Of a DNA stretch of 64,000 nucleotides, positions 8,570 to 16,894 are shown piece by piece; the first letter of the stretch is position 1, and each line of letters opens with the position of its first letter. The notes under the pieces were generated by a model. It was given only the letters and a program-made list of their open reading frames with translations, was not told where the DNA came from and made no database searches. The stretch lies in contig CAVSPW010000005.1 in NCBI GenBank assembly GCA_963729935.1, positions 496,001-560,000 on the forward strand. The letters are read 5' to 3'. The stretch is from CAIKMD01 sp963729935 (GTDB lineage: Bacteria; Pseudomonadota; Alphaproteobacteria; ATCC43930; CGMCC-115725). The translations under genes were made by a program, and so were the position numbers.

Positions 8570-8651
8570 GGCTCCCAATCTACCCCGGCAGGCCCGCCTA
8601 CCGCGAGTCCGGCGATTGTGGTAGCCATGGCGTCAGCCGAGGGAGGGTTCG

Positions 8652-9620
8652 ATGAAGGCAGCCGTCGTCACGGAAGCGGGCCTTGAGATTCGCGAGGTGC
8701 CGCAGCCCAAGCCCAAGCCCAACGAAGTCCTGGTTCGCGTTCGCGCGACCGGCCTCAACCGCGCGGATCTGCCCGGCATCTATGGCGCCGGCCAGCACCA
8801 TCGCAATCCCGGAACCATCCCCGGCCTCGAATGGTCGGGCGAGGTGGTCGAATGCGGCGCCGATGCCAAAGCCTTCAAGCCGGGCGACCGCGTCTTATGC
8901 ACCGGCCAGGCGGGCTACGCCGAATACGCGGTGTCTGATTGGGGACGGACCACGCCCGTCCCCGCCAACAACATGACCTGGGAGCAGGCGGCTACTTTGC
9001 CCAGCGCGCTCGGCACCATGCATGACGCGATCGTGACCAACGGCCGGCTGAAATCCGGCGAGACGATCCTCATTCAAGGCGCCAGTTCCGGCGTCGGGTT
9101 GATGGGTCTCCAGATCGCCAAATTGAAAGGCGGGCGTCTCGTCATCGGGAGTTCGACGCATGACTCCCGCCGTGCCCGGCTCAAGGAATACGGCGCCGAT
9201 CTGGCAATCGATACGCGTCAAGCCGATTGGCCCGACACGGTGGTGAAGGCGACGGGCGGCAAGGGCGTCGATGTGATCATCGACATGATCTCGGCGAGCG
9301 TCGCCAACCAGAACATGGCTGCCTCATCCGTGCTCGGCCGGATCATCAATGTCGGTCGGCTGGGCGGCGGGCGCGGCGAATTCGACTATGATCTGCACGC
9401 GCAGAAGCGCATCGCCTATATCGGCGTCACCCATCGCACGCGCTCTCTCGACGAACTGCGCGAAGAAGTGCGCCGGATGCGGGAGGATCTGTGGGGTGCG
9501 GTGACCGCCGGCACCTTGCGTCTGCCGATCGACCGCGTCTTCAAGCTCGACGACGCCGAAGCCGCGCAAGCGCATATGCGCACCAACTCGCATTTCGGCA
9601 AGATCGTTCTGGTCCCCTGA
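8652..9620 (+). CDS. zinc-independent MDR, quinone oxidoreductase-like
   Basis: The 322-residue medium-chain dehydrogenase/reductase starts at ATG 8652 with GAGGGAGG upstream. The GroES-like domain (1-115) has GLNRADLPGIYGAG and IPGLEWSGEVVECG. The NAD(P) domain follows ILIQGASSGVGLMGLQIAKL. The zinc ligands of alcohol dehydrogenases are absent, which places it with quinone oxidoreductase/PIG3-like proteins (compare the gene at 59148). Near the end FKLDDAEAAQAHMRTNSHFG and KIVLVP are the normal family terminus. It is divergent from the LigAB-like genes and could act on a product of that pathway. Confidence 0.8.
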   Translation: MKAAVVTEAGLEIREVPQPKPKPNEVLVRVRATGLNRADLPGIYGAGQHHRNPGTIPGLEWSGEVVECGADAKAFKPGDRVLCTGQAGYAEYAVSDWGRTTPVPANNMTWEQAATLPSALGTMHDAIVTNGRLKSGETILIQGASSGVGLMGLQIAKLKGGRLVIGSSTHDSRRARLKEYGADLAIDTRQADWPDTVVKATGGKGVDVIIDMISASVANQNMAASSVLGRIINVGRLGGGRGEFDYDLHAQKRIAYIGVTHRTRSLDELREEVRRMREDLWGAVTAGTLRLPIDRVFKLDDAEAAQAHMRTNSHFGKIVLVP

Positions 9621-9627
9621 GGGAACG

Positions 9628-10827
9628 CTATTCGGCAGCGGCGATGGCGGCGTCGCTCTTGGCCGAGGCTCTGGCCGTTCCCATGCACAGAATGCTCGCG
9701 ACCAGGATTGCCGCCGCCAGCACGAGCACCCATTCCGCGTGTCCGTGATCGATGAGATAGCCGAAGGGCACCGGCGTCAACGCCCCGCCCAAGGGCAGGC
9801 CCGAGCTGACGAAGCCGAAAACCTTGCCGATCTCGCCCGGCGGCGCGGCATCCTTCAACATGATGTCGCGCGGCGTGCGGCTGCCGCCCAAGGCCGCGCC
9901 GGAGCAGAACATGATCGCGATCGCGGCGATGCCGCCGACGGGCAACACGCCCACAAGGAGAGTCAGCACCGCGGAAACCGCCGTGAGCCCGGCAACGAAC
10001 AGTCCGATGAAACGCTTCCAGCGGTCGACCATGGTGCCGCCGAGCATCACGCCGGCGCTGGTCCCGACCATGTAAGCGGTCAATGCGGTCGAGGCGAGCG
10101 CCAAGGCGATGCCCTTCTGCTCGTGCAGAATGGTGATGAGCCAGGCCTGGACGCCGCTCCCCGCCATGGAGCCGAGGAGATAGAACAGGAAGAACAGGAT
10201 GAGCGTGCGATCCAGCAGAAGATTGCCGATGGTCATGCCGCCGGATTTTCTCTCGGTGCGCCCCTGCTCCTGAAGGATGCTGCTCTGCCATAGGATCGCG
10301 GCGGCGACAGGAACCCCGAGCAGGCCCAGAACCAGCAACGTCTCGCGCCAGCCGACGAATACCAACAAGACCGCCACGACGGGCGGCGCCAGCGCGAACC
10401 CGATATTCCCGGTCAAAGTATGCAGCGCGAAGGCTTGCCCCATCCGCTCCTTGCGGATCGAGCCGGCCAGAATGCTGTAATCCGCCGGGTGATAGACCGC
10501 ATTGGCCGCGCCCGAGACCATCGCCAGGACCACGATCTGCCAGTAGGCGGTCGCGAACGCCATCAACGCGATTGCAACCGACATGACGAGCGTGTTGCCG
10601 ATGAGGAAGCGCCGCGCACCGAAGCGGTCGACCAGGAAACCATAAGGCGTCTGCATCAGCGCCGCCATCAGCGCCATCACGACGGGCGCCAAACCCAACT
10701 CGGCGAAACTGACCTTGAACTGGCTTTGCCAGACGACAAAGAGCGGCGGCAGGCAGAGCTGGTAGAAATGCGACAGGAAATGCCCGGTGCCGATGAGGAG
10801 GTTGACGCGCGCGTCGCGGGAGGACAT
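9628..10827 (-). CDS. MFS transporter, FSR-like
   Basis: The 399-residue protein has twelve predicted transmembrane segments. It begins MSSRDARVNLLIGTGHFLSH at ATG 10827; the longer open frame upstream lacks hydrophobic or conserved character. GHFLSHFYQLCLPPL and TPYGFLVDRFGARRFL (the MFS loop 2-3 motif) recall the fosmidomycin-resistance (FSR)-type subgroup and related carriers. SRTPRDIMLKDAAPPGEIGK is a cytoplasmic loop between later helices. The gene converges with the MDR gene (stops eight bases apart) and is divergent from tctA. Substrate unknown. Confidence 0.8.
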   Translation of the reverse strand: MSSRDARVNLLIGTGHFLSHFYQLCLPPLFVVWQSQFKVSFAELGLAPVVMALMAALMQTPYGFLVDRFGARRFLIGNTLVMSVAIALMAFATAYWQIVVLAMVSGAANAVYHPADYSILAGSIRKERMGQAFALHTLTGNIGFALAPPVVAVLLVFVGWRETLLVLGLLGVPVAAAILWQSSILQEQGRTERKSGGMTIGNLLLDRTLILFFLFYLLGSMAGSGVQAWLITILHEQKGIALALASTALTAYMVGTSAGVMLGGTMVDRWKRFIGLFVAGLTAVSAVLTLLVGVLPVGGIAAIAIMFCSGAALGGSRTPRDIMLKDAAPPGEIGKVFGFVSSGLPLGGALTPVPFGYLIDHGHAEWVLVLAAAILVASILCMGTARASAKSDAAIAAAE

Positions 10828-10951
10828 GGAAAGATGGTGCCCCTGCGGCCGAAGCCCGTCAACACCGCCTTCGCTCGCCGCGTTATCGCACCGCCATAAC
10901 CCTGGGATTCCTAAGGGCATCTTGGTACAACCCGCGCCAGGAGGGACGCCG

Positions 10952-12451
10952 GTGCTCGATCTTTGGCTCAGCGGCATTGAAGGCTTGCTGCAGGCGCGCG
11001 AACTCGCGTTCCTGGCCTTGGGCATGGGAATCGGCCTCTTCTTCGGCGCGATCCCCGGCCTCGGCGGCGCCACCGCGCTGGCCTTGCTGATGCCGCTGAC
11101 CTACGGGCTCGATTCCTTCAGCGCGCTCGCGCTGTCGGGCGGCGTGATGGGCGCCGTGCCGATGGGCGGCTCGATCACCGCGATCCTCCTGAACACGCCC
11201 GGCACTGCACCTAACGCCGCGACCTGCCTAGACGGCTATCCGCTGGCCCAACAGGGCAAGGCCGGTCTCGCGATCGGCGCGGCGGCCAGCGCCAATTCAG
11301 TCGGCGGCATCATCGGGACGATCTCGGTGCTGGCGGTCCTTCCGGTCGCCAAGCAGCTCGTGCTGCTTTTCGGGCCGCCGGAATTCTTCCTGCTCGCGAT
11401 CCTGGCCCTCGTCACCGTCGCCGGCGCGGCACGCGGCAAGCTCGTGCGCGGCCTCATCAGCGGCGGCCTCGGCCTGATGATCGCCTTCATCGGCTACAAC
11501 GACATCAGCGGCGGCGAGCGTTTCACGCTCGGCATCGACTATTTGTGGGATGGCGTCCATCTCGTGCCGGCGCTGATTGGCCTTTTCGCCGTCGCCGAGA
11601 TGATCAAGCTTGCCGTGACCGGCGGCTCGGTGTCGCGCAATGTCGACACCGTGCAGATCACCGGCATGTGGAGCGGCGTCCTGGAGACCTTCCGCCATTG
11701 GCGCACGGTGCTGCGCGGCTCCTTGATCGGAACTTTCATCGGGGCGATACCGGGCGAGAGCGGGACCGTCGCCGCGTTCTTGTCTTACAGCCTGACCGTC
11801 CAAGCATCGCGCAATCCCGAATCCTTCGGCCACGGAAATGTGCAGGGCGTGATCGCGCCCGAGGCGGCGATCAACGCCAAGGACGGAAGCGCGCTCATCC
11901 CGACGCTCGCTTTCGGGATTCCGAGCGGCGCCGAGATGGCCGTGTTCCTCGGGATTCTGGTTCTGCACGGGTTGCAGCCCGGCCCGGTCATGCTGACGCA
12001 GAATCAGCCCGAGATTTACGGCCTGATTTGGGCGCTCACCGCCTCTTGCCTGCTCGCCTCCTCGCTCGGCCTCTTCCTCGTGCGGCCGCTCGCCCGCATC
12101 ACGCTGATCGACTCGAACATCCTTGTTCCGATCGTCGTTTGCGTGGCGATGGTCGGATCCTACGCGGTCGACGGCACGATCGAGAACGTGATCGTGACTG
12201 CGATCTTCGGCGTGATCGGCTATCTCATGATTCGCTTCGACTATCCGAGGCTCACCGTCATCGTCGCGCTGGTGCTGGGCGGAACCGCCGAGCGGAATTT
12301 TCAGCAAGCCTTGATGATGGGCGACGGGCATTGGACCGTCTTCGCGCACCGGCCGATCGCGCTGACATTGATCGCGCTCATCGTCGGTTTGCTGGCCTGG
12401 CCGGGCTTGCGCTCTCTGGCGCGCAAGCCGATGCGAGCGGTGCTGCCGTGA
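10952..12451 (+). CDS. tctA: TctA-family large membrane subunit of tripartite tricarboxylate transporter
   Basis: The GTG start at 10952 is supported by AGGAGGGA just upstream and gives 499 residues, the usual TctA length. The conserved repeats are visible: FGAIPGLGGATALALLMPLT near residue 25 with its second-half counterpart GTFIGAIPGESGTVAAFLSY, plus SGGVMGAVPMGGSITAILLN and NTPGTAPNAAT. About ten to twelve transmembrane helices are expected. The stop overlaps the start of tctB by four bases. A TctC-type periplasmic partner is not adjacent; one lies at 16895-17935 on the other strand and might serve this system. The substrate is probably a carboxylate. Confidence 0.9.
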   Translation: MLDLWLSGIEGLLQARELAFLALGMGIGLFFGAIPGLGGATALALLMPLTYGLDSFSALALSGGVMGAVPMGGSITAILLNTPGTAPNAATCLDGYPLAQQGKAGLAIGAAASANSVGGIIGTISVLAVLPVAKQLVLLFGPPEFFLLAILALVTVAGAARGKLVRGLISGGLGLMIAFIGYNDISGGERFTLGIDYLWDGVHLVPALIGLFAVAEMIKLAVTGGSVSRNVDTVQITGMWSGVLETFRHWRTVLRGSLIGTFIGAIPGESGTVAAFLSYSLTVQASRNPESFGHGNVQGVIAPEAAINAKDGSALIPTLAFGIPSGAEMAVFLGILVLHGLQPGPVMLTQNQPEIYGLIWALTASCLLASSLGLFLVRPLARITLIDSNILVPIVVCVAMVGSYAVDGTIENVIVTAIFGVIGYLMIRFDYPRLTVIVALVLGGTAERNFQQALMMGDGHWTVFAHRPIALTLIALIVGLLAWPGLRSLARKPMRAVLP

Positions 12452-12927
12452 CGCGCCTCTCCAGCGCCAAAGCGCGCGATTCCTTTTTTGCCTTGGGTCT
12501 GCTGGTCTTCACCGTCGCCTATCTCGCGCTCGACTACACCTACAAGCCGGCATTGCGGGCCGTGCCCGCGGCCGTTGCCTGGCTCGTGCTTGCCCTCCTC
12601 GTGCTCGATATCGCCTCGCGGACGGAAACGCCGTTCGGCCGCGTCTTGCGCCGCTCCATCGGCCCCGCCTTGCCGCAGACGCCCTATCCGATCGCGCGCC
12701 AGATCAGTGCGATCCTCTGGGTCGCCGGCTTCGCCGCCGCCCTCGTCCTCGTCGGCGTCGTCTTCGCCGTGCCGCTTTTCGTCTTCGCCTTCATGCGTCT
12801 TCGCGGAGAGCGGCCGATCTGGGCGAGCCTTTTGGGCGGCGGGGGCGTTGCGTTGTTCGTGTGGTTGCTCTTCGTCCTCTTGCTGCGGCTCGAGCTCTAT
12901 CCCGGGCTCGTCTTCGGCGGCGCCTGA
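12448..12927 (+). CDS. tctB: TctB-family small membrane subunit
   Basis: A 159-residue, four-helix protein starts at GTG 12448, overlapping the tctA stop as GTGA. Helices are near FFALGLLVFTVAYLAL, VAWLVLALLVLDIA, ILWVAGFAAALVLVGVVF and LGGGGVALFVWLLFVLLLRL. The RLELYPGLVF end and the position after TctA are typical of the poorly conserved TctB subunit. It should form the membrane complex with TctA. The luciferase-like monooxygenase gene follows 23 bases later and may be in the same operon. Confidence 0.85.
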   Translation: MTRLSSAKARDSFFALGLLVFTVAYLALDYTYKPALRAVPAAVAWLVLALLVLDIASRTETPFGRVLRRSIGPALPQTPYPIARQISAILWVAGFAAALVLVGVVFAVPLFVFAFMRLRGERPIWASLLGGGGVALFVWLLFVLLLRLELYPGLVFGGA

Positions 12928-12950
12928 ATTAACCCCGATCGAGGTGAAGC

Positions 12951-14039
12951 ATGAAATTCGCGCATTTCGCCCATGTCTGGGGCAAACCCGGCCAGACCCC
13001 GGCCGAACGCTATCGGCAATTGTGGCGCGAGCTCCAACTCTGTGACGAGCTCGGCTTCGATTACGGCTTCTGCGTCGAGCACCACTTCCGGCCCGATGAA
13101 AGTTGGATGTCGGCGCCGAGCCTCTACACGGTCGCCGCGGGCGCGCGCACCAAGCGCATCCGGCTGGGCGGGATGGGACACATCGTTCCGCTGCATCATC
13201 CCTTGCGGCTGGCGGAGGAGCTCGCGCTTGCCGATCAGATGCTCGACGGCAGGCTCGAAGTGGGTCTGGTCCCGGGCATTTCGCTGCGCTATTTCGAACC
13301 CTTCGGCGTCGATTTCCAAAGCCGGCGCGAGGTCACGCTCGAATTCGTCTCGTTCCTGCGAGCGGCCTATACCGACGCGCCGCGTTTCAGCTTCGAAGGC
13401 AAGTATCACAACTTCAAGGACGTGAAGCTCGCGGTCAATCCGCTGCAGCGCCCGCTCCCGCCGCTATGGATCGAGACGCGCGATCCGGCGACGCTCGAAT
13501 TCTGCGCCAAGCAAGGCATCAATGCCGGGTATTTCCTGGTCTATCCGCGCGCGGATGCGGCGCCGCGCTATCGGCGCTTCCTCGAGCAGTGGCGCTCGGC
13601 CGGTTGGACGCGCAAGCCCAACATCGCCTATTCGACGGTCGTCTATGTCGACGAGACGGACGAGAAGGCACTCGCCACGGGATTGGAAGAAGCCGGGCGC
13701 GCCTATCGCGGATTCTTTCCCGCGGCCGAGAGCCCCGAGCAGCTGAAGGCCCTCCAATACGAGCATGCGAGCTTCTTCGATCAGCGCGGCGAGCCGGGCG
13801 CAGCCGAGACGATGCGCAATTTGCTCGATCCCGACTGGCTGATGGCGAATGACCGGATCCTGATCGGCTCGCCCGACACCGTTGCAAAGAAACTCAAGGC
13901 CTGGGCAAGCGAAGGCGTCTTCAACACGTTCTTCGGCGAATTCAATTTCGGCCATCTCGCCGAGGCGGACCTGCTGCGCTCGATCCGGCTCTTCGGCAGC
14001 GAAGTGATCCCGCGCCTGCGCGACTTCGAACCGTTCTAG
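12951..14039 (+). CDS. LLM-class (luciferase-like) flavin-dependent monooxygenase
   Basis: The 362-residue TIM-barrel protein starts at ATG 12951 behind GAGGTGA. It has the N-terminal segment DELGFDYGFCVEHHF with the EHHF motif of bacterial luciferase-like flavoproteins. RLGGMGHIVPLHHPLRLAEE and LALADQMLDGRLEVGLVPG follow in family order. RILIGSPDTVAKKLKAW near the end binds flavin phosphate in relatives. It is probably an FMNH2- or F420-dependent oxygenase acting on an imported compound, since it directly follows tctAB. Substrate unknown. Confidence 0.85.
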   Translation: MKFAHFAHVWGKPGQTPAERYRQLWRELQLCDELGFDYGFCVEHHFRPDESWMSAPSLYTVAAGARTKRIRLGGMGHIVPLHHPLRLAEELALADQMLDGRLEVGLVPGISLRYFEPFGVDFQSRREVTLEFVSFLRAAYTDAPRFSFEGKYHNFKDVKLAVNPLQRPLPPLWIETRDPATLEFCAKQGINAGYFLVYPRADAAPRYRRFLEQWRSAGWTRKPNIAYSTVVYVDETDEKALATGLEEAGRAYRGFFPAAESPEQLKALQYEHASFFDQRGEPGAAETMRNLLDPDWLMANDRILIGSPDTVAKKLKAWASEGVFNTFFGEFNFGHLAEADLLRSIRLFGSEVIPRLRDFEPF

Positions 14040-14139
14040 ACGGCGCGAGCGCACAGCGCGGGAAGCGCCGGCGAAGGAACTCCCCTTCGATCGGTGCCCG
14101 CGTCATTTGGCCGCGCGGGCGGCGAAGCGGCAGTGAGGA

Positions 14140-14162
14140 TTGCCCGATCGATTCGCGGGCAA
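14140..14162. terminator. hairpin between LLM monooxygenase and HiPIP genes
   Basis: TTGCCCG (14140-14146) and CGGGCAA (14156-14162) can pair around a nine-base loop in the gap between two convergent genes. There is no T-tract on either strand, so terminator function is a weak inference from position only. Confidence 0.3.
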
Positions 14163-14170
14163 CAGGCTCT

Positions 14171-14470
14171 TTACGTCCCCGCCGGTTTTTTGATGTAGAC
14201 CTTGCACCAGCCTGCGGGATTGATGTTCCCCTCGACGACCTTGCAAGAAGAGGGCGCGATGAACTGCTTACAATTGTCGCAGCGCTGCGTGCCGTGGGGC
14301 GTTTCCTGGTATCCGACCGCCTTTTGCGACGCCTTGGCTTGAGCTGCGGCCTCGCGCGTTCCGGTCATCGTTGTTGCGAAGATGGCAGCGCCGCCTGCGG
14401 TGAGGGCCAGACTCCGCAGCATCGAGCGTCGGGACAACGCCATCAGGCGGATTTTCGTGGAATCAATCAT
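14171..14470 (-). CDS. Tat-exported high-potential iron-sulfur protein (HiPIP)
   Basis: A 99-residue protein starting at ATG 14470, behind GGAGAGCAGG. The twin-arginine signal reads SRRSMLRSLALTAGG, with cleavage probable near AAAQA. The mature part carries four cysteines in the HiPIP pattern: CDNC, then SSC, then AGWC, binding a [4Fe-4S] cluster at high potential. HiPIPs carry electrons in the periplasm, for example to a reaction centre or a terminal oxidase. A HiPIP called Iro was proposed long ago in iron oxidation by Acidithiobacillus. Here it is divergent from a Cyc2-like gene and shares its FNR-box promoter region, which suggests that it belongs to the same electron chain. Confidence 0.9.
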   Translation of the reverse strand: MIDSTKIRLMALSRRSMLRSLALTAGGAAIFATTMTGTREAAAQAKASQKAVGYQETPHGTQRCDNCKQFIAPSSCKVVEGNINPAGWCKVYIKKPAGT

Positions 14471-14613
14471 CCTGCTCTCCATAGATCGATACGGTAAGGG
14501 CTGCAACGATGAGACGCTCCTTGCCGAGGCCCTGATCAACCCGCTGCCGGGATCGATCTTCTTCAGGCCACGCGGTCTGCACCTCGATCTTTCGCGCTGC
14601 TGGCCGACCTGCG

Positions 14614-14627
14614 TTGATATAGATCAA
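14614..14627. promoter_or_regulatory. perfect FNR/FixK-type operator
   Basis: TTGAT-N4-ATCAA (half-sites 14614-14618 and 14623-14627) matches the FNR/FixK consensus exactly and is embedded in an eight-base perfect inverted repeat GCGTTGAT/ATCAACGC (14611-14630). A -10-like TATATT lies at 14649-14654. If transcription of the Cyc2-like gene starts about seven bases after it, the operator centre (14620.5) is near -41, the classical class II activation position. This points to induction under low oxygen. Confidence 0.75.
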
Positions 14628-14648
14628 CGCGCTTCCATTTGACCATCC

Positions 14649-14654
14649 TATATT
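14649..14654 (+). promoter_or_regulatory. -10-like hexamer of the Cyc2-like operon
   Basis: TATATT sits 21 bases downstream of the FNR/FixK box and 55 bases before the chosen ATG. No good -35 element is visible, as expected if the promoter depends on an FNR-type activator. Confidence 0.5.
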
Positions 14655-14658
14655 TTTA

Positions 14659-14672
14659 TTGATTATGAACAA
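14659..14672. promoter_or_regulatory. second FNR/FixK-like site, one mismatch
   Basis: TTGAT-N4-AACAA differs from the consensus at one of ten specified bases. Its centre is 45 bases from the first site and would overlap the inferred transcription start of the Cyc2-like operon, so it could act as a repressing or fine-tuning site. Chance occurrence in this AT-rich patch is possible. Confidence 0.4.
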
Positions 14673-14708
14673 TCGGCGGGTAAAAGGTTGTTGTCTCGGG
14701 GGAAGGTT

Positions 14709-16067
14709 ATGATGGATTGCCTACGGCTGAATGCGAAACTGCTCCGTGTCGTTGTCCTTGCCGCAACCGGCGCGGCCGCTCTGTTCTTCTTCGGGCAATC
14801 GGCGAGCGCGCTGCCGAGTTATGCGCGCCAGACCGGCCAGCAATGCGCGGCCTGCCACAACGGATTTCCCGAACTCACGCCTTACGGCCGCTTGTTCAAA
14901 CTGAACGGATATGTCTTCGGCGGCGGCCAGTCGGATTTGCCGCCCCTCGCCGTCATGCTGGTTCCTTCGTTTACCCACACGGATGCGAATCAGACCTCCG
15001 CTCCTGACGCGCATTACGGCCTCAACAACAATTTCGCCATCCCGGAATCGGGCAGCCTGTTCTATGGCGGCGCGATATCCTCGGCGCTCGGCATCGGAAC
15101 CTTCACGCAAGTGACTTATGACAATCCTGGTCGGAACTTTGCGTGGGACAATACGGATATTCGCTTTGCCAAGCCCACCACCTTGGGCGGCGAGACCGTG
15201 TTCGGCGTCAGCCTCAACAACAACCCCTCAGTGACCGATCTGTGGAATTCGACGCCGGCCTGGGGCTATCCCTTCCTCAGCCCCGGACTCGCGCCGGGCC
15301 AGACGGCCTCGACCATGATCGAAGGCGGCTTCGCGCAGCAGGTTCTGGGCCTCAACACCTATGCGTTCTGGAATCGGCTGGTCTACGCCGAATTCGGCCT
15401 CTATACGACCTTGACCAAGGGAATGGACGCCGCGTTCGGCGTGAGCCCGACGGGCACGGACGCAATCAAGGGCTTGGCCCCCTATTGGCGCTTCGCATTT
15501 CAGCCGCAATGGGGACCCAACTCCTTCGAGGTTGGCACGTTCGGCATGGCGGCGTCGATCAACCCCGGCCGGGTCACCGGCTTCGGCACCGACCACAAGA
15601 TCGATGTCGGTTTCGACGCGCAATATCAATATCTCGCCGATGTGAACAGCTTCTCCGCGCAGGCAAGCTGGATTACCGAGAATCAGAAGCTGACCGCGAG
15701 CCAGATGATCGGCAACGCGGCCAATTCGAACAATCACCTGCGCAGCCTGCACGTCAAGGGGAGCTATTACTATAACCAGACCGTCGGCGGGACGATCGGC
15801 TACTTCCACACCGACGGCACGAGCGATGCCACGCTCTATTCGGATCTCGCCAACAACAGCCCGAACACGACCGGGTGGTCGTTCGAGCTCGATTACATGC
15901 CGTTCAACCATGGCGGGCCAAGCTTCTGGCCTTGGCTCAACATGAAGATCGGTCTCCAATACACCCTCTATACGAAGTTCGACGGCGGGGTGCACAACAT
16001 CGATGGTGCTGGTCGCAGCGCTTCCAACAACAACACGCTGTTCCTGTTCGATTGGATCGCGTTCTGA
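14709..16067 (+). CDS. cyc2: Cyc2-like outer-membrane cytochrome c-porin fusion
   Basis: The 452-residue protein begins at ATG 14709 behind GGGGGAAGG. A signal peptide ends at SASA (residue 34), so the mature protein starts LPSYARQTGQQCAACHNGF with a single heme-c motif CAACH at 46-50. PELTPYGRLFKLNGY follows. As I recall, this A-P-x-[FY]-x-R-Q-T-G-x2-CxxCH-x4-P-x-L-T-x2-GRxFK pattern is the signature of Cyc2 fused cytochrome-porins, which oxidise Fe(II) at the cell surface. The remaining 385 residues alternate polar and apolar residues in many Gly/Asn/Thr-rich strands and end in FLFDWIAF with a terminal Phe, as outer-membrane barrels do. A cytochrome c4 gene follows by 20 bases. Fe(II) oxidation itself is inference; other reductants are possible. 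Confidence 0.75.
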   Translation: MMDCLRLNAKLLRVVVLAATGAAALFFFGQSASALPSYARQTGQQCAACHNGFPELTPYGRLFKLNGYVFGGGQSDLPPLAVMLVPSFTHTDANQTSAPDAHYGLNNNFAIPESGSLFYGGAISSALGIGTFTQVTYDNPGRNFAWDNTDIRFAKPTTLGGETVFGVSLNNNPSVTDLWNSTPAWGYPFLSPGLAPGQTASTMIEGGFAQQVLGLNTYAFWNRLVYAEFGLYTTLTKGMDAAFGVSPTGTDAIKGLAPYWRFAFQPQWGPNSFEVGTFGMAASINPGRVTGFGTDHKIDVGFDAQYQYLADVNSFSAQASWITENQKLTASQMIGNAANSNNHLRSLHVKGSYYYNQTVGGTIGYFHTDGTSDATLYSDLANNSPNTTGWSFELDYMPFNHGGPSFWPWLNMKIGLQYTLYTKFDGGVHNIDGAGRSASNNNTLFLFDWIAF

Positions 16068-16087
16068 TGCCGGGCAGGGAGAGACTT

Positions 16088-16741
16088 ATGACGCGTCAAG
16101 CGGATCGGACACAAACCAAAGAGAGAACATTTGCGGCGTTGCGCTCGGGGATCGCCCTTTGTCTCCTGCTCGCGGTTGCGGCGTGCAATGGCGGCGGGCC
16201 GCAAAGCGGGGAGAGCGTCGTCGATGGGACCGTGCATGTCTGCTCTTCGTGCCACGGACTCGAAGGGCGCAGCATATCCCCGACATTCCCGAACCTCGCC
16301 GGCCAACAGCACGACTACATCGTGGCCCAGCTCCAGGCGTTCCGCGATCACACCCGCGCCGACCCGCATGCGCACACTTACATGTGGGGCATGGCGGCAA
16401 AGCTGAGCGATGCGACCATCGACGGGGTCGCCACCCATTATTCCTCGCAGACGCCGGCCCCCGGAACGCCGGGCGATCCCGCATTGGTCGCGGCAGGAAA
16501 GAAGATATTCGAGGAAGGCATCCCCGATCGCGACGTTCCGGTCTGCGCGAATTGCCACGGCGAAAAAGCGCAGGGCGACGCCTTGTTTCCGCGCCTCGCC
16601 GGCCAGCACCCAAGCTACATCCAAAGCCAACTTCTCAACTTCCAAACGCTGGCACGCAACAACGAGCTCATGCATCAGAACTCGCTGAACCTAACGCCGG
16701 AAGAGATCGGCGAGGTGGCCGCCTATGTCGGCTCGCTCTAG
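16088..16741 (+). CDS. lipoprotein diheme cytochrome c4
   Basis: A 217-residue protein starts at ATG 16088 behind GGGAGAGA. A lipoprotein signal (ALCLLLAVAAC, lipid-bearing Cys33) precedes two cytochrome-c domains. The first has CSSCH at 52-56 and a likely axial Met near TYMWGMAAKLSD. The second has CANCH at 153-157 and Met195 in NNELMHQNS. Both carry the FPxLAGQ segment (FPNLAGQQHDYI and FPRLAGQHPSYI) typical of cytochrome c4. It should shuttle electrons in the periplasm, anchored to a membrane, from the Cyc2-like protein to an oxidase or another acceptor. It is in the same operon as that gene. Confidence 0.88.
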   Translation: MTRQADRTQTKERTFAALRSGIALCLLLAVAACNGGGPQSGESVVDGTVHVCSSCHGLEGRSISPTFPNLAGQQHDYIVAQLQAFRDHTRADPHAHTYMWGMAAKLSDATIDGVATHYSSQTPAPGTPGDPALVAAGKKIFEEGIPDRDVPVCANCHGEKAQGDALFPRLAGQHPSYIQSQLLNFQTLARNNELMHQNSLNLTPEEIGEVAAYVGSL

Positions 16742-16812
16742 CCTGCACGCGGCGCCCGGCGTGCCTCGCGCAGCTTTCGTCGGCTTCCCGTCCCTGTGAC
16801 CGGGACCACGCG

Positions 16813-16871
16813 CCCGGCTTGAGCCGGGGCCGTCAACGGATCAAATCCGCCGGCCCGAGGCCGGCGCGGAT
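16813..16871. terminator. two G+C-rich hairpins between convergent genes
   Basis: CCCGGC/GCCGGG (16813-16828, loop TTGA) and ATCCGCCGGCC with GGCCGGCGCGGAT (16845-16871, loop CGA, one bulged base) lie between the cytochrome c4 gene and the convergent tctC. There is no T-tract, so a bidirectional terminator role is inferred from position. Confidence 0.35.
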
Positions 16872-16894
16872 GGCTGCGGCGGGAACCGCCGCGG

